Origin: Dactylonectria macrodidyma
Lineage: Eukaryota > Ascomycota > Sordariomycetes > Hypocreales > Nectriaceae
Length of the DNA stretch: 64,000 bases
Assembly (NCBI GenBank): GCA_020744425.1
Contig: JAGMUV010000012.1
Location: 1,364,001-1,428,000, forward strand
Reading direction: 5' to 3'
The notes below the pieces were generated by a model, which did no database searches, was not told the origin of the DNA, and saw only the letters and a list, made by a program, of their open reading frames with translations. Shown one piece after another: positions 21,871 through 33,725 of the stretch. The translations under genes were made by a program, and so were the position numbers. Numbering within the stretch: position 1 is the first letter of the stretch; every line of letters starts with the position of its first letter.

Positions 21871-24012
21871 ACTACGGACGACGCAACGCATTGCCTGTGC
21901 AGGAGACAGCATCGGATTTTTCACGTGAGCTTCGAGATGAGGCGGCTGAATCGAGACCTAGATTGGGTTATCTGTGACTCATAATTAAAAATTGATCTAA
22001 AGTAGCAATTCTGAGTAGCGTGGTCTACAAACATGTGACGCACACGAGCATGCAACGAACGCACTTTCCACCACGGTCACACGACTCCAGGAACTGCTGA
22101 CTCAGTCTTTTAAGCTGCCAGAAAAATTACCAACGACACAGCAGGAGAAGTGACTCGATGACTAGTAGAAGATATTCAACCAAGACTTTGGAGAGGATAG
22201 GTAGGCGACCGGGACGGTGAGCAAAGCATGGGAGACATGACCGGATCAACTCGTTGGGTTATTGGCTGGACGACCCCATTACCACCGGAGCATCTTGGAG
22301 GATACATGGATAGATAGAGACGGGGTGGCTCGTACCACCGAGCATATGGTACACTGGGAGCTAATAATAACACGGCAGGGTCTCCCGCAACACTTTATCG
22401 CGTAGAGTAGGCGCTGGTAGAGAACTAACACAAGTATGTAAGCTGTCCAGCCCATCTCCTTGAGTGCACGAAGGCACATTGGATGTAACCGCCCCACAAG
22501 AACATCAATACATTGAGGGACCTTAAAAACCGCCACAGCTAATTTTCTACGTATCTAATTCAGCCACTTCTTACATCATAGACATGGCACCCAAATTGAG
22601 CGTCAAAGGCCTTGAACAACGCAGGAGCAGCCGGGTCAACAAGGAAGCTAGATATCTAATGCAGCTACAGGTATCTATAAGTAGGACACATACTTGTATG
22701 GGACATAAGCTTATCATGCACGTTATGCATTAGGTGGGGTTATTCATTAGGTGGTCCCGCATGGTACTGATACGCAGTCCTTCTCTGGTTCGGCTGATTG
22801 GTAGCCAGGACGAGTCCAGGGCCCAGCGACCCGCCACTCGTCCACTAATCCGGGACAGGTCGTGTCACACACTCCAGCCGCCCACGGAGTAGTGAGCGAC
22901 CCAACACGTCCACGACGCGCTATGCCCCACATAGCGCTAGGAGACCGCTGACCGTGGACATCGACGGGAGCGAGCGCCTCCATAGAACAGATTCTTGTGC
23001 TCATTTTCATATCAACCAAATGTATTGGACAAGAATGAATGATGCACAACACCCATGAGATCTCGTGGTGTCGCTCATGTGTGGTGCGAATTCGTGCGTC
23101 GTCCCCGACCTTTTTTTTCCTCGCTGACGATGTTGGTCAAGGCATCTTCTGTCGGGACGGCCAAAATAACAATTGCTCGAGCCTCGCTATTTGGAATAGG
23201 GGTCATTGTGGCTAGACTTGGCGCCCTAACCAGAGGGCCGTCAGATTTTTTTTGTTGCAGCAACATAAAGATTGAAATGTGCTTCTATCTCCCTATAAAT
23301 AAATCGCTTATCAATCAATGAATTAGAAGATCAATAGGTCAGGCGGATGAATTCATATTACTGCCTTATAAAAAGGGGGTGGAAATTTCAATGAAGTTTA
23401 CTCTTACAAAGCCCCCACAGTTTTCCCCCCTGATCTTGAGAGCTCACTACTCGTGGGAACAAAAAAAAAACTTTCCAGCTCAGGTCACTCCAAGGCCAAT
23501 GGACAACCAAAAATTGCTCGAGGGTGTCGGCGTGTACAAATCGGGGCAGAAAACTGGCAGTTCCGGTAGGAGACCAGGCGTTGTGAGGAAACAGTGATAA
23601 AACTGCGCCGACACCATACGCGACCAGGGGCGAAAGAAAGTCACTGACCTTGAGAAAATGCCCTTTCATCCACCCTTTCACACCATTAGCTGACTACATA
23701 GTAGTCCTGTACACCCAGCGAATGCGATTCTCCACATCCTTGCTCATGTTTCAATCCAACTTAGAACTTAATGTTTTCCTCCATTAACACAGGGTAGTTT
23801 TGTTAAAGACTTTTGGTTCCGCTGGCCGGATCAATAAGGAATGTCCCATCATAGGTCCCACTTATCCATGCTCAACGAGATTGAGGCTGTGGAGCCTGCA
23901 AAACTTGCGTTCAGTTCCGAGTACTGTAGAAGGAGTGACTTCCTATCATTTGCCGGGATAAATATCAACGCAGAAAGAAGGGACTGAAACCGTCTCCGCA
24001 GCATTTCGAGAC
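21871..24012. other. Long gap with no supported gene
   Basis: Short frames only. An ATG at 22583 opens a small basic frame (MAPKLSVKGLEQRRSSRVNK) that ends within about 50 codons. It could be a first exon of something lost. Confidence 0.4.
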
Positions 24013-25584
24013 TTATTTGGTAACACCAAGGCAGGCGAAGCAGTGCTTGAAGGCCTGAGCCTCGATGGCAAGAAGGCCGCCGTGGTCGAGCAGGGCAGCT
24101 GGGTGCCACAAGTTGGGGTCGACACGCTCGAGGAGTCCAGGGTAGCTGGTCAATCCAATGGGCTCCGTAACACCCCATGGGTTGCGCAGCACAATGTACT
24201 GGTTCTCGCCAAGGACGGTGTAACCGAGAATGGAGTAGGCATGGTTGGCAACAATGTTGCTGCCACGGAAGTTGCCGCCGGTGGCGTAGGTCCAGGCCGT
24301 CATCGGGTTGATGGTCTTGAAGTTCATGCAGTTAGCTCGCACCAGGCCTAACATGTCGTTGGCAGAGTGGTTCTCGGTCACGTAGTAGTGAGGCTCTCGG
24401 CCGTTGATCTGGGCCATGGCCTTAACAGGATCACCAGAGTACAGCTGGGTGATGTCCGGGTGCTCCGATGAGCTGCCAGTAACCCACTTGGCAAAGGCCT
24501 TCTCGTACAGCGATGGCCAGATGTCAGCACAGTCGCTGGCGCTGCAGTACATCGGCATGTTGTTGGAGTTGTTAATGGGGATCTCGTAGTCGACCTCAAC
24601 AGTCTCGGTGCGGGCATTGTTGTTACCGCCCTTGTCGTGGAACTTGATGGAGAGGCGCTTCTTCTCCTCCTTGGTCTGGTGGACCCGGGTAGCGCGGTTA
24701 ATAACCGATGGGTCGGACCAGAAGACTGAGAACAGAGCGGCAATCAGCCAGCTGTTTCCAAGGCAGCCCTGTGTCGGGTCATCGAAGTTGTGCAGCGTCT
24801 TCTTCCTTTCACCAATCTCGAACATGGCGAGGTTGCCGATAAGGCGCTCGTTGACCCGCTGGAAGAAGTAGTCATACATGTCGCGCCACGAGCCGTTGGG
24901 CGGCGACCACTGGCCCTTCTGCATCCTGAAGGGGGTGACAAGCTCGTTGACACACATGGAAACCTCGCGGTTGGAGAGCTTTCGGCCAAGGGACGGGGCC
25001 TGAAGAACCACATGTAACTTGCCATTCTGCATGCGAGCAGCTTTGACGGGTGTCTTCTCGAGGTCCTTGAGTCCGACCTTCTCAAGATCTTCGACCTTGC
25101 GTATCTCTGAGAGATCAGGAGTCATGATGTCCCGTTCATTAAGGATCTTCATTTCCTTCTCGGACAGCTTCACGGCCTTTCTCTCCTTCTCGTTGAGCTT
25201 CAGGCCAGCGAACAGGACAGAGTCGTGCTTCATGTCAAAGAGCTCGTCATAGTCTGTCTGCAAGACATTGGAGAGAATCCTCTCCGAGCCCATGTTCTGC
25301 CTGTCAATGTTGCGGCCGATGAGAGCCTCGACAAGGGCGTAGGGGTTGATGGCGCCGACTTGAATATCCTTGGGTGGTGAGTCAGGGCGCAAGTTCCCTG
25401 CTCCTCCCCCGGAGGACATCTCCGAGTCAAGTTTCATATCGAAGTCATCGTAGCCCATGTTGAGGCTGTCCGAGGCCGGTTTTTCGATTCTCTGGCCGAG
25501 GAGGGCTTCAACAAGCGCGTATGGGTCGATGTTGAGCACTTTGGCGTCCCTAGATTCAGAAGAGGGGCTTCGGATGTCACCCAT
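24013..25584 (-). CDS. Calpain-like (C2 family) protein with Ser at the catalytic Cys position
   Basis: Single exon, 523 residues. The N-terminus has two copies of a PYALVEALLG-type motif (DPYALVEALLGQRIE about residues 21-35; NPYALVEALIGRNID about 79-93), then a charged linker (to about 170) and a calpain cysteine-protease core. The region around the nucleophile reads QGCLGNSWLIAALFSV, where active calpains have a Cys before Trp (GDCW); here the codon is AGC (Ser). The His (NHAYSILG) and Asn (LRNPWG) of the triad are present. It may be an inactive pseudo-protease or scaffold. It ends shortly after the Asn motif, so the C-terminal calpain domains are absent. The ATG at 25584 gives the whole conserved region. 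Confidence 0.85.
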   Translation of the reverse strand: MGDIRSPSSESRDAKVLNIDPYALVEALLGQRIEKPASDSLNMGYDDFDMKLDSEMSSGGGAGNLRPDSPPKDIQVGAINPYALVEALIGRNIDRQNMGSERILSNVLQTDYDELFDMKHDSVLFAGLKLNEKERKAVKLSEKEMKILNERDIMTPDLSEIRKVEDLEKVGLKDLEKTPVKAARMQNGKLHVVLQAPSLGRKLSNREVSMCVNELVTPFRMQKGQWSPPNGSWRDMYDYFFQRVNERLIGNLAMFEIGERKKTLHNFDDPTQGCLGNSWLIAALFSVFWSDPSVINRATRVHQTKEEKKRLSIKFHDKGGNNNARTETVEVDYEIPINNSNNMPMYCSASDCADIWPSLYEKAFAKWVTGSSSEHPDITQLYSGDPVKAMAQINGREPHYYVTENHSANDMLGLVRANCMNFKTINPMTAWTYATGGNFRGSNIVANHAYSILGYTVLGENQYIVLRNPWGVTEPIGLTSYPGLLERVDPNLWHPAALLDHGGLLAIEAQAFKHCFACLGVTK

Positions 25585-27079
25585 GTTGAACAGTATTGGA
25601 AGAGTTCCGAAAAGTTGCTAGAGCGATGAATTGAGCTTGGAAAGTGTGTAGGTTTGTAGGTGGATGATGGATTGAGTTCTGGTGTAGAAAGCAGAGTGAG
25701 AAGGGATTCAGGCGGGTTATATATACTGCTTTGGCGACTCGTATTACCCATTTGTTTTTATATTGAACGTCGTGAATGCGGAGAACGTCGGCATGAACGC
25801 AACCTCGCATGGCTCCAATATCACATGATGGTCGGCAGTTGTATTTCATGGCTGGGAACCTGCACTAGAATTGAGGTCGAGCCTCTTCGGTGACAGAATA
25901 TCATGCTCGGTTTTGTTGGGGAGTGAATCGGGCCAAGGACTTATCATTTTACTACACCAACAGTGGCATGGCTGAGACATGTTGCAACATCTGACAGAAC
26001 GACCCTTCCGGGTGTTGTCGCGGACCTTGCACTTGACGAAGTTCTAATGACCAATACCACCGTTCAATACTCGATGTATCTAGTGCAAGGAGTACATAGA
26101 TGATACCCTGAACTCTTATGGCAGACATGTGATGAAACTCAGGCAGGAGGAGTCTAACTATCTCCGTGATCCGTTGCAACTGTTACCACACCGAGTGTTG
26201 CCCGCAATGCATCTACCTCGGCCTCCCTCGCTAAATGATGACCACATAAGGTGAAATTTTCCCCAGCAGATACGAAGACATGTGCAGTTTATCAATATCG
26301 TTCGTCATCTGTGTGAAATGCTGCAGCATGTCGTTGGGAACTGTAACCTCGGATGAAGTTGGAATCACCAGTCGGGTGTGCTGCAGGGATATCGAGAGGC
26401 CTATTAGGAGTGGAGAGTCAATTGCGTAACATGAAGAGGGTGAGTGGAGATGTATCAAGAAAAAAGGACAACGAAACCTGTGTAGGATACGCGTGGGTCG
26501 ATTCTGATCTCGAACCACGTAGCTGTTGTCAAACTTGGGCTTACGTCTCTCACCAAGGCTACATTGGCCAATGAAGACGAAGAACATATCCTGTCAGCGC
26601 TCGGCTGTGGATGTAGATCCTATTGGGCATTGGCTGCGGCTGAGGGTAACAACGGGAGGCGGGGAAGCTGAACTCTAAGGAGGCTCTCAGCGTGATGTTG
26701 ATGACCGATCTTTGCGGGGTAAATACGACCCAAGGGAAGCAATGCAGCGTAGCATCAGAGCCTAGAAAGTCAAAGTTTGATGAATAACGTCGTCACAATA
26801 TCATAACGAGGCGTCCTTTCAGCTGCAGACCTCGCATTCTTGCTCTCAAATTGACTTTTCCCCCACGCGGGATATTGCTCAGTGAGCTGCCTGGGGCTGT
26901 ATTTCAGTCTCAATCACATGGCAAATATCGCCCAATATGACGGAGTTAACCGGCAGATGTATGTCGCTAAGCCGTGTGGGTTTCTAGGGCAACTCACAAT
27001 GAGCCCTAGAATCGCAGCGTGAAGTTTGTAGCAGAAAGAATTCGGCAATCCTGGCAGGCAATCCCTTTCTAGAGCGAGG
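25585..27079. other. Intergenic; one doubtful minus frame at 26231-26587
   Basis: The minus frame 26587-26231 (118 codons, for example PNDMLQHFTQMTNDIDKLHM near its end) has protein-like composition and a possible internal intron, but no family was recognised. The rest shows nothing. Confidence 0.35.
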
Positions 27080-27091
27080 TGTATAATCTCA
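27080..27091 (+). repeat. LINE target-site duplication, left copy
   Basis: TGTATAATCTCA, repeated exactly at 32629-32640 after the LINE tail. Confidence 0.9.
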
Positions 27092-27225
27092 GATGACGAT
27101 ACAGCATGTGACGAGAAGGGAAGAAGAAAAAAAGGATCTCGATCCCTTGAAATCCCATTATTTATCTTCTTTATAACTTTTGAAATACCCGGTGGCCGCT
27201 TGGCGGAGATTCAGGCCTTTGGCGA

Positions 27226-28536
27226 ATGTCTGGTGTTGTGAACCCCGCATCAGACGTCATTGTCGTCATGGAAGGCGAACCCGATGTTCCGGGCGGGGGA
27301 TATCATCGTCCCCTGCGAAAAAGGACCAGAACGACGAGGGCATTGGAATGCGAGCAGCAAAAAGGCGATATGGAATGGCAGGAGGAGGATAGCAGCGAGG
27401 GAGCTCTGAGTCACACGCGAACTAAGAAAAGAGCCACGCCTAAGGCAGCTGGCAACATGACTGAGGCTATCCAGGGCCTGAAGCGAGTCCTGGAACAAGA
27501 TTTCAATAAGAGGATGGAAACAATGAAGGCAGAGTTTCAGCTCGAGTTTACCAAACTTAGCGACCGCATGGCTGAGGAAGTCACCAGAACCACGGCCCAG
27601 ATGGCACAAGAATTATCACAAGTCCGAGAGCAGCTTACCCAGGTTTGCGGCGAGCTGGAGCAGACCCGACTACAGCTGGATGCACTGAACAAGGCTCAGG
27701 CACCACGACCGCCGGGTCGGACATATGCAGACGTGGCCAGAATAACACCTATCAGTACTCCCACCCAATCTCCATCTTCGGCCCGTTTGGCAACTCCAGA
27801 ACCGGTGTTCTGCACGGTAGACACATCTAGGGTGCCCGAAGATCATATTGGAGATGCTACGCCTGCAGTGCTACGCAGGACCGTTGAACAGGAAATGCGA
27901 ACGTCTAGCAACCAGCCCAGTTGGCGATGTGTTGCAGTGACCAGAGATGGGCGAAATACCAACCGCCTGAGGGTGATTGGTAGGAACGAGGAAGAACTGA
28001 AGAGGATCAAAACCATTATTGAAGCCAAGAAGGCTCCAGGTGCGAGAGTGCTCCGAGACCAACTGTACCCAGTCAAAGTTGACAACATCAACCGTGCTGC
28101 CGTTCTCGACCGGGAAGGCAAGGTCCTTCCTGGAGCGATGGACGCTTTGAGCCAAGAGAATGAAGTCCAAATTGCCAAGATGGCTTGGTTGAGTCGAAAG
28201 GACAGCACAAAGGCTTATGGATCCATGGTGGTATACCTTACCAAAAGCAACGATGCCAGGAGACTCTTGCAGGAACACTACTTCCTTGCAGCTGGTGAAT
28301 CGGCATATACCAGCGCGTTTGAGCGGAGAACTGGTCCGATACAATGCTACAACTGCCAGGAGCTTGGTCACAAGGCCTTCTCGTGCAGCAAGAATCGGGT
28401 ATGCGCGAGATGCGCCGCCGAAGGCCATCACCATAGCGAGTGCCAGACGCAGGTACCCAAGTGTGTGCCCTGTGGTGGACCGCACGAGTCGTTCAGCAGA
28501 AGCTGCCCGAAACTCTATCCTACCCGGCATGAGTAG
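27226..28536 (+). CDS. LINE ORF1: nucleic-acid-binding (gag-like) protein
   Basis: 436 residues. The N-terminal part is basic ([10 protein letters not shown]). Residues about 80-165 form a long coiled coil ([19 protein letters not shown] through [19 protein letters not shown]), followed by a Pro/Thr linker and a central globular, probably RRM-like, region. Near the C-terminus are CCHC knuckles: [28 protein letters not shown], and a third, irregular [15 protein letters not shown]. The protein is expected to coat LINE RNA in the ribonucleoprotein. Its stop overlaps the ORF2 start by 8 bases (ATGAGTAG), suggesting coupled or reinitiating translation. Confidence 0.93.
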   Translation: MSGVVNPASDVIVVMEGEPDVPGGGYHRPLRKRTRTTRALECEQQKGDMEWQEEDSSEGALSHTRTKKRATPKAAGNMTEAIQGLKRVLEQDFNKRMETMKAEFQLEFTKLSDRMAEEVTRTTAQMAQELSQVREQLTQVCGELEQTRLQLDALNKAQAPRPPGRTYADVARITPISTPTQSPSSARLATPEPVFCTVDTSRVPEDHIGDATPAVLRRTVEQEMRTSSNQPSWRCVAVTRDGRNTNRLRVIGRNEEELKRIKTIIEAKKAPGARVLRDQLYPVKVDNINRAAVLDREGKVLPGAMDALSQENEVQIAKMAWLSRKDSTKAYGSMVVYLTKSNDARRLLQEHYFLAAGESAYTSAFERRTGPIQCYNCQELGHKAFSCSKNRVCARCAAEGHHHSECQTQVPKCVPCGGPHESFSRSCPKLYPTRHE

Positions 28537-31500
28537 GATGTTTCAGGTAATGCAACTGAATGTAAGAAAACAGGATATGGTACATGAAAGCCTAATGAAC
28601 GACAAGCAACTCCAAGACGTTGCAGTCATTGCGATCCAAGAACCACAGGCACGGAATGTTGACGGCAAACTACGTACAGTCCCTATGGGACATCCCAAAT
28701 GGATCAAGATGGTCCCCACAATTTGGAGGGATAGCAGATGGGCGATCCGGAGCATGTTGTGGGTGAACAAGGATGTGGAGGCGGAGCAGATACCAATAGA
28801 GTCAGCGGACATGACGGCAGCCGTCTTACGGCTCCCTGAGCGCCTGGTCCTGGTAGTATCAGCTTATGTACCAGGAGGAGACACTCAGGCTCTACGAGAC
28901 ACCTGCGATATCTTACGCCAGGTGATCACAGATACGAGAAGAGATGCAGGCAGGGTTGTGGATGCGGTGGTTGTCGGAGACTTCAACCGGCACGACCAGC
29001 TATGGGGAGGAGACGATGTTTCTTTAGTGAGACAGGGCGAAGCGGACCAGATTATTGACCTTATGTACGATCTCGGTCTCACTAGCTTGCTCCCCAGAGG
29101 GACGAAGACGTGGAGTGGCGGAGACTTTGAAACAACGGTCGACTTGGTCTTGGCTTCGGAGGAGTTGACAGCTTTGACTGTCAAATGCACGATACACGGG
29201 ACGGAACACGGCTCTGATCATCGGGCGATTGACACGGTTTTCGACATCTCGGTTCCCGTACCAAAACAGCAGGATCGACTTCTCCTGAAGAATGCGCCTT
29301 GGAAAGACATCAACGCAAGAATTGCAAGCGCGCTGGAGATAACACCATTGGAAGGCACAGTGCAGCAGAAGACTGACCGGTTGATGTCGGTGGTTACGGA
29401 GGCGGTTCACTCCCTGACACCAAAAGCCAAGCCATCGCCGTATGCCAAACGATGGTGGACGACGGATCTGACACAGCTTCGCCAAATATACACGTACTGG
29501 AGGAACCGTGCTCGAGCCGAGAGACGGGCAGGACGGATCAGGACGGAACTGGAGGAGATGGCGAAGGGGGCCGCGAAGCAGTATCATAGCGCTATCAGGC
29601 AACAAAAGAAGAAGCACTGGAACGAGTTTCTTGCGGATAACGACAACATCTGGGAGGCAGCTAAGTACTTGAAGTCGGGGGATGATACAGCATTTGGCAA
29701 AGTACCGCAGCTGGTCAGGGCTGATGGGACAACTACTACAAACCACAGAGAACAAGCGGAAGAGCTGCTGTCCACGTTCTTTCCTCCCTTGCCGAACGAC
29801 ATCGGCGACGAAGGCACTAGGCCCCAGAGAGCCCCGGTATTGATGCCCGACATCACACTGGAGGAGGTGGAACGACAACTATTCGCAGCGAAGTCATGGA
29901 AGGCACCCGGGGAAGATGGACTACCAGTGGTGGTGTGGAAACAGGTGTGGCCAGCGGTCAAGCATTGGGTGATGTCCATTTTCCGAGCGTCTTTGGAGGA
30001 GGGAACGCTACCTGATCAGTGGAGGCATGCAAAGATCGTACCGCTTAAAAAGCCTGATAAAGAGGACTACACGATGGCCAGAGCCTGGCGGCCGATCTCA
30101 CTGCTCGCCACCCTTGGCAAAGTATTGGAATCGGTGGTAGCTGAAAGGATCTCACATGCTGTGGAAACGTATGGCCTGCTCCCGACGAACCACTTTGGGG
30201 CCCGCAAACGGCGATCGGCGGAACAAGCGCTTCTGCTATTGCAAGAACAGATCTATATCACTTGGCGGCGTCGACTGGTGGTGAGTCTCGTCAGTTTCGA
30301 TGTCAAGGGGGCCTACAATGGAGTGTGTAAGGAAAGGCTGCTCCAGAGAATGAAAGCACGTGGCATCCCGCAGAAGCTACTTCGATGGGTCGAGGCATTC
30401 TGCTCAAACCGCACGGCAACGATTCAAATCAACGGCGAGTCATCAGAGGTTCGAGAATTACCGCAAGCTGGCCTCCCACAAGGTTCTCCGCTGTCCCCAA
30501 TCCTGTATCTCTTCTTCAATGCGGATTTGGTCCAGCGGCGGATCGACAGCAATAGAGGGGCGATAGCATTCGTGGACGATTTCACAGCCTGGGTCTCAGG
30601 TCCAACAGCACATAGCAACCGCAAGGAAATCGAATCAATTATTAAAGACGCATTGGACTGGGAGAGGAGGAGCGGTGCGACGTTTGAGGCGAGCAAGACG
30701 GCGATCATTCACTTCACCCGGAAGGACTACAAGTCCGACTCCGAACCGTTCACAATCAAAGGACAGTCAGTGCAACCGAAACACCATGTCAAAATTCTAG
30801 GAGTCATCATGGACGCTGGGCTCAAGTACAAGGAACACATCGCAAGGGCGGCCTCCAAGGGGCTTGTAGCAGCAATGGAACTGAAGAGGTTGAGGGGCCT
30901 GTCACCAGCAACAGCAAGGCAATTGTTCACAGCTACCGTAGCCCCGGTGGTGGACTACGCGTCCAATGTGTGGATGCACAGGTTCATATACAGACTCATG
31001 GCACCGATCAACAGGGTTCAGAAAGCAGGGGCACAGGCAATCGTGGGGACGTTCAATACTGTAGCGACAAGCGTGGCAGAAGCAGAAGCTCATATCATTC
31101 CAGCACAGCAACGGTTTTGGAGGAGAGCGATCAAGATGTGGACGGATATCCACACATTGCCTGACACCAACCCTCTTCGCAGGTTGACGTCCCGCATACG
31201 AGCATTCAGAAAGTCATATCGGTCACCACTCTACCAGGTAGCAACAACGCTTAGGGACGTACCAATGGAGCAGCTGGAAATCATTCAGCCTCTCACGCTA
31301 GCGCCATGGGAAGAACGAGTAGAAGTTATCACTGATGAGGCAGCAGCGAGAGAGGCGGAAGCAAGTTGGGCCATACGCATCGCGGTGAGCAGCTCTGCTC
31401 GGAACGATGTAGTAGGTGTCGGTGGCGCAGTCCAGATATCAGCAGCGGTACGAGGCGGGCCAGAGCTCGTGACTTTCTCGTTCACTCTTGGTATGAGAAC

Positions 31501-32287
31501 AGAACAGAACCCGTACAGCGGAGAGCTTGCAGCAATGGCGTATGCCCTAAGGCGAACCATACCAAAACTTCGACACCGCAGCATCGCACTGATGACGAGT
31601 AACAAAGCTGCCTCGCTTGCAGTCAAGCAACCTCGCCAGCAATCGGGTCAAGAATATATACGGTGCATCTACGATTCTGTCAAAGAGCTCCGAAAGGATG
31701 GAAATGTTTTAAGGATCGTGTGGCTTCCCTCTAGCGACGAAAACAGGCTCCTGAAGCATGCTAAGGAGGAGGCTCGGAAGGCAACACAGCAGGGAGCTAC
31801 CCCCGAAAAGCAGTTCCCCAGCATGCAATCCACAACACTCAGCACTACACGCTCTAAAGTCAACACTAAGTGGTCACTGCCAGAGAAAGTTGGAAAACAC
31901 TCCAAACGAGTCGATGCAGCACTACCGGGTAAGCACACAAAACAACTCTATGACCAACTATCGTGGAAGGAAGCCAGTGTACTTGCCCAGCTGAGAACAG
32001 GTATAGCGAGATTGAATGCATACCTCTTCCACGTCAAAGCCGTACCATCGGACTGGTGTGATTGTGGACGAGCGAGGGAGACAGTTGAACACTTCCTCTT
32101 CCGATGCCGAAAGTGGACAGCATACCGTGCAGAGATGCTTCAATGCACTAGCGCCCAGAGGAGCAATGTCTCTTTTTATCTTGGAGGAAAGTCGCCATCT
32201 GATGATCAAAAATGGGTGCCAAACATGAATGCCGTTCGGGCGACAATCCGATTTGCGTTGGCCACGGGCCGCCTCGATGCAAGTTAA
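28529..32287 (+). CDS. LINE ORF2: endonuclease, reverse transcriptase, degenerate RNase H
   Basis: 1252 residues from the ATG at 28529, which overlaps the ORF1 stop; the open frame extends further upstream but that part is a shadow of ORF1. An AP-type endonuclease comes first ([28 protein letters not shown] about residue 150, HGSDHRAID about 230). The reverse transcriptase follows ([35 protein letters not shown], and FVDD at the YxDD position, about 685). The RNase H-like region (about 950-1080) keeps [11 protein letters not shown] but has SNKAAS where DS-type acidic residues are usual, and [11 protein letters not shown] at the last motif. The C-terminus has a CDC ... HFLFRC zinc-binding block. 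The enzyme nicks DNA and copies LINE RNA at the target. Confidence 0.95.
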   Translation: MSRMFQVMQLNVRKQDMVHESLMNDKQLQDVAVIAIQEPQARNVDGKLRTVPMGHPKWIKMVPTIWRDSRWAIRSMLWVNKDVEAEQIPIESADMTAAVLRLPERLVLVVSAYVPGGDTQALRDTCDILRQVITDTRRDAGRVVDAVVVGDFNRHDQLWGGDDVSLVRQGEADQIIDLMYDLGLTSLLPRGTKTWSGGDFETTVDLVLASEELTALTVKCTIHGTEHGSDHRAIDTVFDISVPVPKQQDRLLLKNAPWKDINARIASALEITPLEGTVQQKTDRLMSVVTEAVHSLTPKAKPSPYAKRWWTTDLTQLRQIYTYWRNRARAERRAGRIRTELEEMAKGAAKQYHSAIRQQKKKHWNEFLADNDNIWEAAKYLKSGDDTAFGKVPQLVRADGTTTTNHREQAEELLSTFFPPLPNDIGDEGTRPQRAPVLMPDITLEEVERQLFAAKSWKAPGEDGLPVVVWKQVWPAVKHWVMSIFRASLEEGTLPDQWRHAKIVPLKKPDKEDYTMARAWRPISLLATLGKVLESVVAERISHAVETYGLLPTNHFGARKRRSAEQALLLLQEQIYITWRRRLVVSLVSFDVKGAYNGVCKERLLQRMKARGIPQKLLRWVEAFCSNRTATIQINGESSEVRELPQAGLPQGSPLSPILYLFFNADLVQRRIDSNRGAIAFVDDFTAWVSGPTAHSNRKEIESIIKDALDWERRSGATFEASKTAIIHFTRKDYKSDSEPFTIKGQSVQPKHHVKILGVIMDAGLKYKEHIARAASKGLVAAMELKRLRGLSPATARQLFTATVAPVVDYASNVWMHRFIYRLMAPINRVQKAGAQAIVGTFNTVATSVAEAEAHIIPAQQRFWRRAIKMWTDIHTLPDTNPLRRLTSRIRAFRKSYRSPLYQVATTLRDVPMEQLEIIQPLTLAPWEERVEVITDEAAAREAEASWAIRIAVSSSARNDVVGVGGAVQISAAVRGGPELVTFSFTLGMRTEQNPYSGELAAMAYALRRTIPKLRHRSIALMTSNKAASLAVKQPRQQSGQEYIRCIYDSVKELRKDGNVLRIVWLPSSDENRLLKHAKEEARKATQQGATPEKQFPSMQSTTLSTTRSKVNTKWSLPEKVGKHSKRVDAALPGKHTKQLYDQLSWKEASVLAQLRTGIARLNAYLFHVKAVPSDWCDCGRARETVEHFLFRCRKWTAYRAEMLQCTSAQRSNVSFYLGGKSPSDDQKWVPNMNAVRATIRFALATGRLDAS

Positions 32288-32628
32288 CTGGGGAGACAGG
32301 CCTCTCCCTATCCACCCCCCTTACAACCCTCCTATTTCGACCTCACCCTACCCTCACCCCGTGCCGAAATAGCGAACACCGCTTCAGCCGCCGTAGATAG
32401 GACACTGAACACTTGGAGAATAGGCTTCAAGCTAGCTCGTTAACAATATTACTAACCCACGGGAACCCGTAGAGAGAGAGAGCAAATGAGAATGCATAAG
32501 CAAGGCGAGGACATAGTATTGGGCTTGAGGAGACTAGGACACAATTTGGGCAATGTATGGTAATATTACTAACTGGTGCCCTTTCGGCTTAAGCCGCCGG
32601 GCGTTAATAAATTGATTGATTGATTGAT
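32288..32628 (+). other. LINE 3' UTR and TTGA tail
   Basis: Non-coding DNA between the ORF2 stop and the duplication. It contains the segment 32378-32440 shared with the fragment at 17.9 kb, and ends in a short (TTGA)n array in place of poly-A. Confidence 0.85.
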
Positions 32629-32640
32629 TGTATAATCTCA
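32629..32640 (+). repeat. LINE target-site duplication, right copy
   Basis: TGTATAATCTCA, identical to 27080-27091; its first bases overlap the tail. Confidence 0.9.
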
Positions 32641-33406
32641 ATGGCTAGTTCCTCAGTCCACCATCGCTTGACGCGCCGTTCCCTCGCCCTGAAAATGCTG
32701 CGGAAGCCTCCTGACAGCCAAGGGATAAGCTCTCACCTTTAATCACACTCCACTAACTCCCCATCCCGACCGGCAGCCAGGCAAACCTAATAAACCGACG
32801 AAAAAGGTTCCCAGGCCGAAACCTGACGCCGTGGACACTTTGTACGTGGTTCCGGAAATGGTCCAGTTCCTCCAGCTTCAGCCCCTGCTCCTTGCGTTTC
32901 AGGTGCTCACAACTGATCTGGCTGTTGCGCGCCTTCTCATTCATCACGGCGGGCCTGCAGTATGGGAACGTCCTCTCCCCAAATGACATGTCCGTCAATG
33001 CAGCCTTTCTTTTGGTGATTAAACTAAGCTCGTATTCTGATGGGGATCACCCCTCGTCCTGACGCCTCGCGCACCCTGAGAACGGAACTCAACTAACCTC
33101 TCTGGACCACCCGGATCGGTCACCACCTCTTTGAATCAGCGCAAGGTACCCGAGTGCAGCGGCTTCAGTGGGCAGCCCCACTGCAGAACAGCACCCAAAG
33201 CAGCCGGCAGCACCAAGTAGCAGCGCATCCGCTGCCGCTACGGGGGCGCACGTAGAAGCAGACGCAGCGCAGACGCAGAGCCCCTCCCACCCTCCTGCCC
33301 TCCAACCGAAAGCCCGCCTTGCCCAAGCGTGGGGGACATTTCCATCTCCAGCGTCTGGGTCAGCCTCTCACTCACCATTCTCCCTCTCTCTCGCTCCCTC
33401 CACATC
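32641..33406. other. No firm gene; possible C2H2-like scrap at 32753-32998 (minus)
   Basis: The 81-codon minus frame includes PYCRPAVMNEKARNSQ, SCEHLKRKEQ and HFRNHVQSVHGVRFRP, a Cys/His pattern reminiscent of a C-terminal finger in fungal element or regulator proteins. It is too short to name. The rest has no gene. Confidence 0.35.
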
Positions 33407-33725
33407 ATGCCCTCAACCACCATAGCGACTCCCATCACCGTCTCGAGTCCCCTAGACGCCATGAACCCAAAAATAACAGAGCACGATTTCCGCTTCCCGC
33501 GAAGGCCCGACGCATGGCTGGCCGGCAGCACCAACGGCCACATGCATTCGGTCCAGCGCACCGCCCCACGTCGGCGCACCCAGTGCCCGCGATATCTTCA
33601 ATGACCTCAATGCCAACAACTCCAAAACCTACTCGGCCGCCAACAACACCCTACTCGGCTCCCCTCTTTTTCCTTCTCTCCATGAAGACATCGCCCATGC
33701 CGACCAGAGCATCGACAAATGACAT
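33407..33725 (+). pseudogene. N-terminal gene remnant with frame change
   Basis: From an ATG at 33407 the frame reads MPSTTIATPITVSSPLDAMN, ITEHDFRFPRRPDAWLAGS. After a frame change near 33590 the coding-like text continues as RDIFNDLNANNSKTYSAANN, LLGSPLFPSLHEDIAHADQS up to about 33720. Composition suggests a disordered N-terminal region of a fungal regulatory protein. The missing remainder and the shifted frame indicate a broken or truncated gene. No family was assigned. Confidence 0.35.

Larger units (their letters stand above)
27092..32628 (+). mobile_element. Full-length Tad-type LINE (non-LTR retrotransposon), about 5.5 kb
   Basis: Two intact overlapping reading frames (27226-28536 and 28529-32287), a 3' UTR and a tail of four GATT/TTGA units (about 32612-32629), flanked by a perfect 12-bp duplication. 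Gene order (coiled-coil and zinc-knuckle ORF1; endonuclease, reverse transcriptase and RNase H-like ORF2) is that of the Tad/I group in filamentous fungi. No stop or frameshift was seen, so the copy is young and possibly active. Relatives in this window are a 3' fragment at 17.5 kb and an orphan 5' end at 43.1 kb. Confidence 0.95.

Noticed and set aside
28217..28528. Upstream extension of LINE ORF2
   Set aside because: Antiparallel in meaning to ORF1 knuckles (same strand, other frame) and without motifs; the ATG at 28529 overlapping the ORF1 stop is the standard start.
29024..29878. 284-codon minus frame inside the LINE
   Set aside because: Shadow of the endonuclease/RT coding region.
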